The notes: generated by a model from the letters alone, not told the origin. A DNA stretch of 64,000 nucleotides from Liolophura sinensis (GCF_032854445.1 NC_088295.1:374501-438500); one strand, 5' to 3'; counted from the stretch's first letter, positions 47,795 through 60,922 are shown. Translations and numbers: made by a program.

Positions 47795-50700
47795 CACAGG
47801 GTACTGTAGAGTAGAACACATACCTTACATCAACCATCATTGAGTGACAGGGGAGAACAGCACACATACCTTACATCCCCCATCATTGGGTGACTGGGGA
47901 GAACAGCACACATACCTTACATCCCCCATCATTGGGTGACAGGGGAGAACAGCACAGGTACTGTAAAGTAGAACACATACCTTACATCCCCCATCATTGG
48001 GTGACAAGGGAGAACAGCAGACATACCTTACATCCCCCATCATTGGGTGACAAGGGAGAACAGCAGACATACCTTACATCCCCCATCATTGGGTGACAGG
48101 GGAGAACAGCAGACATACCTTACATACCCCATCATTGGGTGCATGGCGAGAACAGCACACATACATTACATCCCCTATCATTGGGTGACAGGGGAGAACA
48201 GCACACATACCTTATATTCCCCATCATTGGGTGAGAGGGGGGAACAACACACATACCTTACATCCCCCATCATTGGGTGACAGGGAGAACAGCACACATA
48301 CCTTACATCCCCCATCACTGGGTGACAAGGGAGAACAGCACACATACTTTACATCCCCCATCACTGTGTGACAAGGGAGAACAGCACACATACTCTACAT
48401 CCCCCATCATTGGGTGACAGGGGAGAACAGCACACATACATTACATCCCCCATCATTGTGTGACTGGGGAGAACAGCACAGGTACTGTAGAGCACAACAC
48501 ATAACTTACAAACCTCATCAATGGGTGACTGGGGAGAACAGCACACATACCTTACATCCCCCATCACTGGGTGACAAGGGAGAACAGCACACATACTTTA
48601 CATCCCCCATCATTGGGTGCATGGCGAGAACAGCACACATACATTACATCCCTCATCATTGGGTGATTGAGGAGAACAGCACAGGTACTGTAGAGCAGAA
48701 CACATAACTTACAAACCCCATGATTGGGTGACTGGGGAGAACAGCACACAAACTTTACATCCCCCATCATTGGGTGACAGGGGAGAACAACACACATACC
48801 TTACATCCCCTATCATTGGGTGACTAGGGAGAACAGCACACATACCTTACATCCCCCATCATTGGGGGACAGGGGAGAACAGCACACATATATTACATCC
48901 CCCATCATTGGGTGAAAGGGGAGAACAGCACACATACCTTACATCCCCCATCACTGGGTGACAGGGGTGAACAACACACATACTTTACATCCCCTATCAT
49001 TGGGTGACAGGGGAGAACAGCACAGATACTGTAGAGCAGAACACATACCTTACATCCCCCATCATTGGGTGACAGGGGAGAACAGCACACATACTTTACA
49101 TCCCCCATCATTGGGTGTCAGGGGAGAACAGCAAACATACCTTACATTGGGTGCATGGCGAAAACAGCACACATACCTTACATCCCCCATCATTGGGTGA
49201 CTGGGGAGAACAGCACAGGTACTGTAGAGCAGAACACATAACTTACAAAACCCATGAATGGGTGACTGGGGAGAACAGCACAGATACTGTAGAGCAGAAC
49301 ACATACCTTACATCCCCCATCATTGGGTGACTGGTGAGAACAGCACAGGTACTGTACAGCAGAACACATAACTTACAAATCCCATCACTGGGTGAATGGG
49401 GAGAACAGCACACATACCTTACATCCCCCATCATTGGGTGACTGGGGAGAACAGCACACATACCTTACATCCCCCATCATTGGGTGACAGGGGAGAACAG
49501 CACACATACCTTACATCCCCCATCATTGGGTGACAGGGTAGAACAGCACACATACCTTACATCCCCCATCATTGGGTGACAGGGGAGAACAGCACACATA
49601 CCTTACATCCCCCATCATTGGGTGCATGGCGAGAACAGCACACATACCTTACATCCCCCATCATTGGGTGACTGGTGAGAACAGCACAGGTACTGTAGAG
49701 CAGAACACATAACTTACAAATCCCATCACTGGGTGAATGGGGAGAACAGCACACATACCTTATACCCCTATCATTGGGTGACAGGGGAAAACAGCAGACA
49801 TACATTACATCCTCTATCATTGGGTGACTGGGGAGAACAGCACACATACTTTACATCCCCCATCATTGGGTGACAGGGGAGAACAGCACAGATACTGTAG
49901 AGCAGAACACATACCTTACATCCCCCATCATTGGGTGACTGGTGAGAACAGCACAGGTACTGTAGAGCAGAACACATAACTCACAAATCCCATCACTGGG
50001 TGAATGGGGAGAACAGTACACATACCTTACATCCCCCATCATTGGGGGACAGGGGAGAACAGCACACATACATTACATCCTCTATCATTTTTGGGTGACT
50101 GGGGAGAACAGCACACAAACCTTACATTCCCCATCATTTGGTGATTGGGGAGAACAGCACACATACCTTACAACCCCCATCATTGGGTGACAGGGAAGAA
50201 CAGCACTGGTACTGTAGAGCAAAAGACATAACTTACAAACCCCATGATTGGGTGATTGGGGAGAACAGCACAGGTACTGCAGAGCAGAACACATACCTTA
50301 CATCCCCCATCATTTGGTGACTGGGGAGAACAGCACACATACCTTACAACCCCCATCATTGGGTGACAGGGAAGAACAGCACAGGTACTGTAGAGCAAAA
50401 GACATAACTTACAAACCCCATGATTGGGTGACAGGGGAGAACAGCACAGGTACTGTAGAGCAGAACACATACCTTACATCCCCCATCATTGGGTGACTGG
50501 TGAGAACAGCACAGGTACTGTAGAGCAGAACACATAACTTACAAATCCCATCACTGGGTGAATGGGGAGAACAGCACACATACCTTATACCCCTATCATT
50601 GGGTGACAGGGGAGAACAGCAGACATACATTACATCCTCTATCATTGGGTGACTGGGGAGAACAGCACACATACTTTACATCCCCCATCATTGGGTGACA

Positions 50701-53700
50701 GGGGAGAACAGCACAGATACTGTAGAGCAGAACACATACCTTACATCCCCCATCATTGGGTGACTGGTGAGAATAGCACAGGTACTGTAGAGCAGAACAC
50801 ATAACTCACAAATCCCATCACTGGGTGAATGGGGAGAACAGTACACATACCTTACATCCCCTATCATTGGGTGACAGGGGAGAACAGCACACATACCTTA
50901 CATCCCCTATCATTGGGTGACAGGGGAGAACAGCACACATACCTTACATCCCCCATCATTGGGTGACAGGGGAGAACAGCACACATACTTTACATCCCCC
51001 ATCATTGGGTGACAGGGGAGAACAGCACACATACCTTACATCCCCCATCATTGGGTGACTGGGGAGAACAGCACAGGTTCTGTAGAGCAGAACACATACC
51101 TTACATCCCCCATCACTGGGTGAGTGGGGAGAACAGCACAGGTACTGTAGAGCAGAACGCATAACTTACAAACCCCATCATTGGGTGACAGGGGAGAACA
51201 GCACACATACCTTACATCCCCTATCATTGGGTGACAGGGGAGAACTGCACACATACCTTACATCCCCTATCATTGAGTGACTGGAGAGAACAGCACACAT
51301 ACCTTATATCCCCCATCATTGGGTGACAGGGGAGAACAGCACAGGTACTGTAGAGTAGAACACGTACCTTACATCCGCATCAATGGGGTGATTGGGGAGA
51401 ACAGCACACATACCTTACAACCCCCATCATTGGGTGACTGGGGAGAACAGCACACATACCTTACATCCCCCATCAATGGGTGACTGGAGAGAACAGCACA
51501 CATACCTTATATCCCCCATCATTGGGTGACAGGGGAGAACAGCACAGGTACTGTAGAGTAGAACACGTACCTTACATCCGCATCAATGGGGTGATTGGGA
51601 AGAACAGCACACATACCTTACAACCCCCATCATTGGGTGACAGGGGAGAACAGCACACATACCTTACATCCCCCATCATTGGGTGACAGGGGAGAACAGC
51701 ACACATACCTTACAACCCCCATCATTGGGTGACAGGGGAGAACAGCACACATACCTTACATCCCCCATCATTGGGTGACAGGGGAGAACAGCACACATAC
51801 CTTACATCCCCCATCAATGGGTGACTGGAGAGAACAGCACACATACCTTATATCCCCCATCATTGGGTGACAGGGGAGAACAGCACAGGTACTGTAGAGT
51901 AGAACACGTACCTTACATCCGCATCAATGGGGTGATTGGGGAGAACAGCACACATACCTTACAACCCCCATCATTGGGTGACTGGGGAGAACAGCACACA
52001 TACCTTACATCCCCCATCAATGGGTGACTGGAGAGAACAGCACACATACCTTATATCCCCCATCATTGGGTGACAGGGGAGAACAGCACACATACCTTAC
52101 ATACCCCATCATTGGGTGCATGGCGAGAACAGCACACATACATTACATCCCCTATCATTGGGTGACAGGGGAGAACAGCACACATACCTTATATCCCCCA
52201 TCATTGGGTGACAGGGGAGAACAGCACAGGTACTGTAAAGTAGAACACATACCTTACATCCCCCACCATTGGGTGAATGGGGAGAACAGCACAAATACCT
52301 TACACTCCCCCATCATTGGTTGAATGGGGAGAACAGCACAGGTACTGTAGAGTAGAACACAACCCCTACAACCCTCATCATTGAGTGATAGGGGAAAACA
52401 GCACACACACCTTACATCCCCCATCATTGGGTGACAGGGGAGAACAGCACAGGTACTGTAGAGTAGAACACGTACCTTACATCCGCATCATTGGGTGATT
52501 GGAGAGAACAGCACACATACCTTACATCCCCCATCATTGGGTGACAGGGGAGAACAGCACACATACCTTACATCCCCCATCATTGGGTGACAAGGGAGAA
52601 CAGCAGACATACCTTACATCCCCCATCATTGGGTGACAAGGGAGAACAGCAGACATACCTTACATCCCCCATCATTGGGTGACAGGGGAGAACAGCAGAC
52701 ATACCTTACATACCCCATCATTGGGTGCATGGCGAGAACAGCACACATACATTACATCCCCTATCATTGGGTGACAGGGGAGAACAGCACACATACCTTA
52801 TATTCCCCATCATTGGGTGAGAGGGGGGAACAACACACATACCTTACATCCCCCATCATTGGGTGACAGGGGAGAACAGCACACATACCTTACATCCCCC
52901 ATCACTGGGTGACAAGGGAGAACAGCACACATACTTTACATCCCCCATCACTGTGTGACAAGGGAGAACAGCACACATACTCTACATCCCCCATCATTGG
53001 GTGACAGGGGAGAACAGCACACATACATTACATCCCCCATCATTGTGTGACTGGGGAGAACAGCACAGGTACTGTAGAGCACAACACATAACTTACAAAC
53101 CTCATCAATGGGTGACTGGGGAGAACAGCACACATACCTTACATCCCCCATCACTGGGTGACAAGGGAGAACAGCACACATACTTTACATCCCCCATCAT
53201 TGGGTGCATGGCGAGAACAGCACACATACCTTACATCCCCCATCATTGAGTGACTGGAGAGAACAGCACACATACCTTATATCCCCCATCATTGGGTGAC
53301 AGGGGAGAACAGCACAGGTACTGTAGAGTAGAACACGTACCTTACATCCGCATCAATGGGGTGATTGGGGAGAACAGCACACATACCTTACAACCCCCAT
53401 CATTGGGTGACTGGGGAGAACAGCACACATACCTTACATCCCCCATCAATGGGTGACTGGAGAGAACAGCACACATACCTTATATCCCCCATCATTGGGT
53501 GACAGGGGAGAACAGCACAGGTACTGTAGAGTAGAACACGTACCTTACATCCGCATCAATGGGGTGATTGGGAAGAACAGCACACATACCTTACAACCCC
53601 CATCATTGGGTGACAGGGGAGAACAGCACACATACCTTACATCCCCCATCATTGGGTGACAGGGGAGAACAGCACACATACCTTACAACCCCCATCATTG

Positions 53701-55010
53701 GGTGACAGGGGAGAACAGCACACATACCTTACATCCCCCATCATTGGGTGACAGGGGAGAACAGCACACATACCTTACATCCCCCATCAATGGGTGACTG
53801 GAGAGAACAGCACACATACCTTATATCCCCCATCATTGGGTGACAGGGGAGAACAGCACAGGTACTGTAGAGTAGAACACGTACCTTACATCCGCATCAA
53901 TGGGGTGATTGGGGAGAACAGCACACATACCTTACAACCCCCATCATTGGGTGACTGGGGAGAACAGCACACATACCTTACATCCCCCATCAATGGGTGA
54001 CTGGAGAGAACAGCACACATACCTTATATCCCCCATCATTGGGTGACAGGGGAGAACAGCACAGGTACTGTAGAGTAGAACACGTACCTTACATCCGCAT
54101 CAATGGGGTGATTGGGAAGAACAGCACACATACCTTACAACCCCCATCATTGGGTGACAGGGGAGAACAGCACACATACCTTACATCCCCCATCATTGGG
54201 TGACAGGGGAGAACAGCACACATACCTTACATCCCCCATCATTGGGTGACTGGGGAGAACAGCACAGGTTCTGTAGAGCAGAACACATACCTTACATCCC
54301 CCATCACTGGGTGAGTGGGGAGAACAGCACAGGTACTGTAGAGTAGAACACGTACCTTACATCCGCATCAATGGGGTGATTGGGAAGAACAGCACACATA
54401 CCTTACAACCCCCATCATTGGGTGACAGGGGAGAACAGCACACATACCTTACATCCCCCATCATTGGGTGACAGGGGAGAACAGCACACATACCTTACAA
54501 CCCCCATCATTGGGTGACAGGGGAGAACAGCACACATACCTTACATACCCCATCATTGGGTGCATGGCGAGAACAGCACACATACATTACATCCCCTATC
54601 ATTGGGTGACAGGGGAGAACAGCACACATACCTTATATCCCCCATCATTGGGTGACAGGGGAGAACAGCACAGGTACTGTAAAGTAGAACACATACCTTA
54701 CATCCCCCACCATTGGGTGAATGGGGAGAACAGCACAAATACCTTACACTCCCCCATCATTGGTTGAATGGGGAGAACAGCACAGGTACTGTAGAGTAGA
54801 ACACAACCCCTACAACCCTCATCATTGAGTGATAGGGGAAAACAGCACACACACCTTACATCCCCCATCATTGGGTGACAGGGGAGAACAGCACAGGTAC
54901 TGTAGAGTAGAACACGTACCTTACATCCGCATCATTGGGTGATTGGAGAGAACAGCACACATACCTTACATCCCCCATCATTGGGTGACTGGGGAGAATA
55001 GCACGGAATC
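47795..55010. repeat. 46/65-bp minisatellite seeded from an exon-intron junction, >100 units
   Basis: The basic 46-bp unit (plus strand 'gggtgacaggggagaacagc' + 'acacatacct' + 'tacatcccccatcatt') is the reverse complement of the last ~38 nt of the phospho-lyase exon at 54965-55119 plus the first ~8 nt of its intron. The exon end is thus itself the terminal repeat, encoding 'ILPSHPMMGDVR' and followed by AAG|GTATGTG. Nearly every unit keeps this donor. About 35 units are 65 bp, with a 19-bp insert ('aggtactgtagagcagaac'). Large internal block duplications are visible: about 51.25-52.08 kb recurs at +1973 bp, 52.05-52.5 kb at +2444 bp and 48.0-48.65 kb at +4587 bp. Numerous short frames are artefacts. 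Confidence 0.95.
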
Positions 55011-55119
55011 CTTCCATCAAGCACTTGCCCACTGACATAGCACTAGACATTAACTTCTCATTCTTGATCACGTCTAGGACAGCCAGCCCCACAGCACAGG
55101 CTACAGGGTTACCTCCAAA
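54965..55119 (-). CDS. ETNPPL: Ethanolamine-phosphate phospho-lyase-like, coding exon ending inside the minisatellite
   Basis: A 155-nt exon lies between the acceptor 'tacttgttgcag' and the donor GTAAG|GTATGTG. It encodes 'FGGNPVACAVGLAVLDVIKN', then 'EKLMSSAMSVGKCLMEGF' and 'RAILPSHPMMGDVR'. FGGNP-(V)-(A/S)CAVGLAVL is the hallmark after the PLP-lysine region of ETNPPL/PHYKPL, and HP-(I/M)-GDVRG is the conserved loop entering the C-terminal domain. It starts in phase 0 and ends in phase 2, joining 47281 to make Arg-Gly-Met-Gly. The catalytic lysine and N-terminal two thirds lie in exons beyond the gypsy insertion and the window edge. The last 38 nt are the founder sequence of the adjoining 7.2-kb array. 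Confidence 0.88.
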
Positions 55120-55665
55120 CTGCAACAAGTACATATATCATCATAAACACAATTTCTTAGCAAAAAGAAATTCTTAGCTTTTTTCGTTTTCTTACATTTC
55201 TTATCATTCCTTCTCTGAGAAAACACATTTTTGTCCTCCCATGGGGTCTCAGATATGAAACTGTTTCCAGCCATTATTGTCCTGATCATTGCTATGGAAA
55301 GAGGGTTTGTACTTAAGACAAAGGTAAAAGATAAAGCTTTTTAACTGTGTCTTAACTTGACAAATCTTTGTTTTTTAAATACTTGAATGGAGAAATATAG
55401 CAATCATAATAGAATACTATTTACATTAAAATCAATCATTGCACTAAGTACCTGAATGGGAGTAATTATGAAAATAATTAGATGAGAGTAAATTAACTTC
55501 ACAATGCACAAGTTAAAATCATAGGGAAGATGTATGCTAGGTTTCAAGACAATACATGCAGAATCAGTACTTGAGGAAGAGTTGTATGGACAATATCTGA
55601 ATACATGGAAAGCACTGTTATGTAAAGTCCTAAATGAGGAACTATTAAAGTTATGCATGTGCAAG
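55120..55665 (-). other. Intron upstream of the 55119 exon
   Basis: AT-rich unique sequence between the exon's acceptor and the 5' LTR of the gypsy element. Frames here show no domain. Confidence 0.45.
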
Positions 55666-55984
55666 TGTGAGGCCCCATATACATGTGCAATCTCACCACA
55701 GTGAAGTAACCATCTTTTATAAAAAATGTTTTTATTAACTATCATTGTGGCACAATTTTCTGTCAGTATTTTTCATAACCTGTAATGAATAACATAAGGA
55801 ATGAGTGTTCGTGTGTTTGGGACAGCGTGACTTCAGACGCAAAGGATTGTGGGATCGCACACTCATTTACCATCCTTGAGATGATCGCCACATTTTGATT
55901 ATGTCCTAACGAAATTCCCTTTTCATTCTTCTTCAGAATAAAGCCATGCGAACGTTATACAGTGTGTCATCTGGGTCTTTCACA
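55666..55984 (+). repeat. 5' LTR (319 bp)
   Basis: It begins TG (55666) and ends CA (55984), immediately before the primer-binding site. It contains a polyadenylation signal AATAAA at 55937-55942. Confidence 0.88.
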
Positions 55985-55986
55985 TT

Positions 55987-56004
55987 TGGTGCCGTGACCA
56001 GGAT
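55987..56004 (+). other. Primer-binding site of the retrotransposon
   Basis: TGGTGCCGTGACCAGG starts 2 bp after the LTR's terminal CA. TGG complements a tRNA 3' CCA end. The tRNA species is not identified. Confidence 0.7.
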
Positions 56005-56068
56005 AGATATGCTGCATGATGTCTACAATACAGCGATGAGCATCTAGTATAAGTGTAGTAACTACACC

Positions 56069-57290
56069 ATGTCTACACCAGACCATCAACACCTACTGAT
56101 GGAGACAGGCTGTTTACTGCCGACCATACCAGTACCCGATTTGCAGGAACTGTGTTTGGAGTTTAAGCTTGTGACTCAAAACAATGTTGCAGATAAATCC
56201 AAAATGAACCTTGTTGTTATGCTGATGAACTTTTTGGACACTTGGTATTGATAGAGACATCCTTGCTGAAATTTTGGACAGACTGAAAGGACTTAAAGTC
56301 TCTGTTCTGTCACACCCAAACCACCTGCTGAACCCCTAGCCATTGTCTCAATAAAGCGTGAGTTCAAAATATCAGGTCAGATTGGGGTGGAAGGACAGAA
56401 GGACAATTTACCATTCACAAGCCTAATTCACCAAATTGAGGGTGGACTGGTAAAAGGGTACACAGAGACAGAAATCGATAAAGATGTCATTAAGTCTGCG
56501 TGTCCAAGCCTAAAGTTACGCAGTTACCTGGAGGGAAGACCAGCCCTAAGTCTTGCCAGCTTGCGCCGCATTATGCGTTCTCATTTCCGTGAGAGAAGCC
56601 CGACTGAACTTTACCAGCTACTTAGTTCAGCCACTCAAGGTTCCAAGGAAACCGAGCCAGACTTCTTGATCAGAGTGTTTGACCTCTGTCAACGTGTGTT
56701 GTTCGCGTCGCAAGAAGCTGATTCGAAAATAAAATACAATCGTGATTTGGTTCAGCTGATGACACTCCATGCTCTACAGACTGGACTGTATAATAATAAT
56801 GTGAGGTCGGAAATAAAGCCCTACCCTGACAACATCGTTGTCCCAGATGTATTCCTAATTGAGAAGATGAGCATCGCCGCCAGACAGGAGGAAGAGAGAC
56901 ACATGAAACTCACCTCAAGGTCACGAGGTCAAGGTCTGAAGGTAAATGTCTCTGTCATTGAAGAGGATGACATCAAACCAGCCCAGCCTAAACCCAAGAA
57001 GAACACCTTGACAGATGTTGCGCAGATCAAAGAAGATCTTCTGTCTGTAAAACAATTACATACAGAAATTGCCAGTATCAAGGAGACGTCGGCCAGCAAT
57101 GGGCGTGGTTGAGGCAGCGCCAAACCTCGGTACAGAGGATGTCCAGCCTGCAGACAAGCCAATACGGTCAGCTCGTGCCGCCATTGTTTGGACTGTGGTG
57201 CGAGTAATCACACAGCCAGAAACTGCCCTGACAAACAGCAGAAGGGAAACGGCAACGGGGCTATGGAGGCGGGGTCAACCATAGTTCACG
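56069..57290 (+). pseudogene. gag-like region with zinc knuckle (broken)
   Basis: A first short frame from the ATG at 56069 stops at 56251. The main gag frame is 56387-57112 (241 codons), containing a helical capsid-like segment ('SLASLRRIMRSHFRER', 'TELYQLLSSATQGSKETEPD'). A frame change then leads to a C-x2-C-x4-H-x4-C zinc knuckle ('CLDCGASNHTARNC') at about 57184-57226. Gag packages the element RNA in particles in the family's life cycle. At least two frame breaks are present. Confidence 0.8.
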
Positions 57291-57359
57291 ACACATCCAC
57301 AGAAAACCCCATCGGATCACAGAAATCTAACAAACCAGCGAAGTGTGTCTCTTATGTGT

Positions 57360-57607
57360 GCAACTCTGACAAAATGAAAATCACAAAGCTTGTTGGAGAG
57401 AGAAACGTGGTGAGCTGCATGCTTGATGGTGTTTCAACCAGTGCGTTATGGGACACCGGTTCCCAAGTTAGTTTAGTGAGCAGTTCCTGGTTGTCAAGTA
57501 ATTTGCCAAAGTGTAAAGTGAGACCAACTGAAGATATTGTTAGTGGTGGAGTAAACCTTAAGGCTGTAAATGGAAATGTGCCATTTGTTAGTTGGGGTAA
57601 ATCTTGA
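57360..57607 (+). pseudogene. Aspartic protease (retropepsin) region, broken
   Basis: The frame 57188-57607 includes 'ALWDTGSQVSLVSSSWL', with the DTG active-site triad of retropepsins. The frame is lost at 57607. A spacer region with the open frame 57790-58482 follows, leading into the reverse transcriptase. Confidence 0.8.
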
Positions 57608-57789
57608 CCTGAAATTGGGAAAAGATCGTCATGTTTCTCCATTAAATGTACCATTTCTTGTTAGTATCATCGGTTTTAATGCGATAGGAGAGGTCGTAAA
57701 CAATCCTGGTGTCCTCAATACTGCTTGTCCCTAATTAAGGTCGGCTTTTCCAAACCTCAGTGATTGTCAGATCAGTGCTTTGATAAATT

Positions 57790-58997
57790 GTGTTAAACCA
57801 CGTGATGACCATCTTTTTTTCAGTAAAGTCTGGCCGTAAGCTTGTTAAAGTGTTGCCAGGTAAGATTGTTAATGTAGGCTGTCGCATTAGGACTTCTGTA
57901 GTCACAAGTCCTGTACCTGTTCTATTTGAACCTGACCTTGAACACAATTTTGATCATCTCGTGCTTAGTGACAGTCTCATTATGTTGAATAATTGTTCAC
58001 TCCATAACATTAATATCCCTGTCTACAATTCCAGTAACCATGTGATTGTACTGTATGTCAAATGCATTTTAGGTCATGTCACTTTCATACATGCTGTATA
58101 TCCTGTCAAACATGCTGATAATAATCACTTTCAGGAACCTGTGGTCAATAGTATGGATGCTTCTGTGAATGGTGACACTTGTGGTAAGTGGGATCCACCA
58201 GTGGACATTAGTCATCTCACTAGTGGACAGCAGAACATTGTTCGGGACATGTTGCGTCAAGAGTGTGATGCATTCTCCAGAAATCCAAATGACTTAGGTT
58301 GTGCTCCTGATCTTCACATGGAAATTAAGTTGACGGACAATGTATCAGTGCAGCAGAAATATTCTGGATTTCCCCCTGCGCTCTATGCTGAAGTCAGAGC
58401 GTATTTTTCGGACTTGTTAGAGAAGGGATGGGTGACTATGCATCACCAGTCGTGTGTGTTAGGAAGCGTGATGGCTCCCTGAGTCCCTGAGACTCTGTAT
58501 CGACTACAGACAGCTCAATAAGAAAACCATAGCTGATCGACAGCCGATTCCCCGTGTGCAAGATGCATTGAACACACTGTCAGGTAATTCTTGGTTTTCG
58601 TTGTTGGACCAGGGTAAAGCCTACCACCAAGGCTTTATGCATGAGAACAGTAAACATTTGACTGCATTCGTCACTCCCTGGGGTCTTTATCAGTGGAATC
58701 GAATACCGTTTGGCCTCACAAATGCCCCAGCTTGTTTCCAGCGATTCATGGAAGATGCCTTGGATGGATTGCGGAGTAATATTTTACCTTGATGATGTCA
58801 TGGTCTATGCTAAGACATTCCAGGATGAAGTTGCACGAGTGAGACAATTGCTGAGGCGACTCGCTTCCCATGGTATCAAACTCCGTCCAGACAACTGTGA
58901 AGTATTCAAACGAGAAGTACGTTACCTAGGAATGATCGTGAGTAAAGATGGCTACAAGATGGACCCAAAGGACATCGCCCCAGTGGTAGCTTTGTAA
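57790..58997 (+). pseudogene. Reverse transcriptase region, broken
   Basis: The frame 57790-58482 ends with the pre-finger segment ('LLEKGWV'). After a break, 58490-58790 carries 'LCIDYRQLNKKT', 'FSLLDQGKAYHQ' and 'PFGLTNAPACFQRFM'. Another frameshift near 58775-58790 precedes the YLDD catalytic box ('FYLDDVMVYAKTF'), with the thumb up to the stop at 58997. The order and motifs are those of Ty3/gypsy RTs. At least three disruptions make it non-functional. Confidence 0.88.
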
Positions 58998-59702
58998 CAG
59001 CAGAAACCCAAGAATGTTGGTGAACTCCGAAAGCTCCTTGGACTGATCGGTTACTATCGGCATTACATTCAGGACTTTTCCAGAACTGCGAAGCCACTGT
59101 ATGACCTGCTGAAAGGTAGTGGGACTCGTAGTGATGGCCGACCTTCAAAGACCAAGAGCAAAAAGGTAAAGTTTTGTCAAGTGCCTTCAGTGATGGGTTA
59201 TCCGTGTTTCAACGAACCATTCGTCTTGTACACAGATGCGTCAAAGGATGGCCTAGGCGCAGTGCTCTACCAGGTACAAAACGGCAAGATGAGAGTCATT
59301 GGCTATGGTTCTAGAACTCTTTAGGTTGCCAAACAGAACTACCACCTTCATTCCAGTAAATTGGAGTTCTTAGCTCTAAAATGGGCTGTAACAGATAAGT
59401 TCAAGGATTACCTCTACTATGCCCCAAGCTTCACAGTGTACACGGACAATAATCCACTGACTTATGTCACAACCAGTGATAGACTCAACGCCACAGGTCA
59501 CAGATGGGTTGCGGAATTAGCACTGTTTGAACTGAAGTATCGCCCTGGCAGGAATAATGTGGTTGCCGATGGACTGTCTCGTATGCCTCTGCCAATAGAA
59601 TCCTACATGCTGTCGTGTACAGAAGAATGTTCCATAGACACTGTGTCAGCGATTCTGAATGGAGCAGCATCTGAGGAATATGGCCCTTATTCACTAGAAT
59701 GA
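58998..59702 (+). pseudogene. RNase H region, broken
   Basis: 'FVLYTDASKDGLGAVLYQ' and 'SKLEFLALKWAV' with 'VYTDNNPLTYV' show the RNase H D-E-D signature. The segment is interrupted by a stop near 59323 ('actctttag'). 'PGRNNVVADGLSRMP' marks the end of the RT/RNase H module. Confidence 0.85.
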
Positions 59703-59849
59703 CTGTTTCATCCAGTTCAGTGGAAAATGCAGACTCACCTAGGATGGAAAGCGCCGTAAAGAAGATTGACTTAAAGGACGCTCAGTTCAAAGACTCGATG
59801 ATCCAGCGAGCACTGGGGCTGAAATAGGCGAATCGCAGACCAACAACCA

Positions 59850-60922
59850 GACAGTTGCGAGCAGAACAGCCTGACGTTAGATCACTGCTGAGGGAGTGGA
59901 AGAAACTTGAGGTTGGTGACAATGGACTTCTCTACAGAAAAACTGCGAGGAAAACAGATTGTTGTCCCCAAGGAACTCCGCCATGTTGTCTACAGGGAAC
60001 TTCATGACAATATGGGTCACTTAGGCACAGATCGTGTTCTGGACCAGGTTTTACTGGCCACAAATGAAGGCAGATGTGAAGAAATACATCACCAAGAGGT
60101 GTGCATGCCTTAAACAGAAACGTCCCACTAAACCAGTCAGAGTGCCGATGGAACCCATCTTGTCTACGTATCCTTTGGAACTTGTGTCAATCGACTTTCT
60201 CCACTTAGAGAAGAGCAAAGGTGGTTATGAATATGTGCTTCTGTTAGTTGATCCCTTCACGAGGTTCGCCCAAGCTTATCCAACGAGAAACAAGTCTGCA
60301 AAAACTGTTGCTGATAAACTGTTCAATGTATTTGCCAACAAGAATTCTACATGATCAGGGTGGTGAATTTCAAAACCGACTCTTTTCTGAACTTACCAAA
60401 CTGTCGGGAGTACATGACTGTCATACAACTCCATATCATCCACAAGACAATGGCAAGGTTGAGCAGATGAACAGAACCCTGCTACAGATGTTGCGGACTT
60501 TGCCAGAGTCACAGAAAGGAAACTGGAAGGAGTCGTTGGATAAAGTGATCTTCGCCTACAACAGCACTCGCCATGAAGCAACGTCGTTTTCGTCGTTCTT
60601 CCTGCTCTATGGTAGACCACCTAGGCTTCCAGTCGACTTCATCTTCGGCTTGGACCAACAGCTTTCGGCCACGAATCACTCACACTTTGTAAAAGACTGG
60701 GCGACCCGAATGCAGGCAGCCTACGACATTGCTAGTAAGCAATCGAAGAAGATGGCAGATGACAACAAGAAGAGGTAAGACCAGAAGGTACACCATACCG
60801 ATCTTCATCCTGGAGACAGAGTCCTTGTGAGGAACTTGACCCCAAGAGGAGGACCTGGGAAGTTGCGGTCTCATTGGGAAGATACCGTTCACATCGTATT
60901 TCAACAAAAGGGGAGTAACCCA
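59850..60922 (+). pseudogene. Integrase region, broken
   Basis: An HHCC zinc-binding segment spans a frameshift ('LHDNMGHLGTDRVLDQ' at about 60000-60050, then 'KRCACLKQK'). The catalytic core includes 'ELVSIDFLHLEKSKGGYEYV' (first Asp), 'HDQGGEFQ' (second Asp) and 'PQDNGKVEQMNRTLLQML' (Glu). Frame breaks occur near 60113, 60340 and 60778. Beyond 60922 the C-terminal segment has been turned into a tandem repeat. Confidence 0.88.

Noticed and set aside
47837-54767. Dozens of 60-100-codon frames
   Set aside because: All are phase-rotating translations of the 46/65-bp unit; none has independent support. The possible cassette-exon use is reported separately as a hypothesis.
55868-56068. Independent gene start upstream of the retrotransposon gag
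   Set aside because: This is LTR and leader of the gypsy element (LTR end, primer-binding site, untranslated leader).
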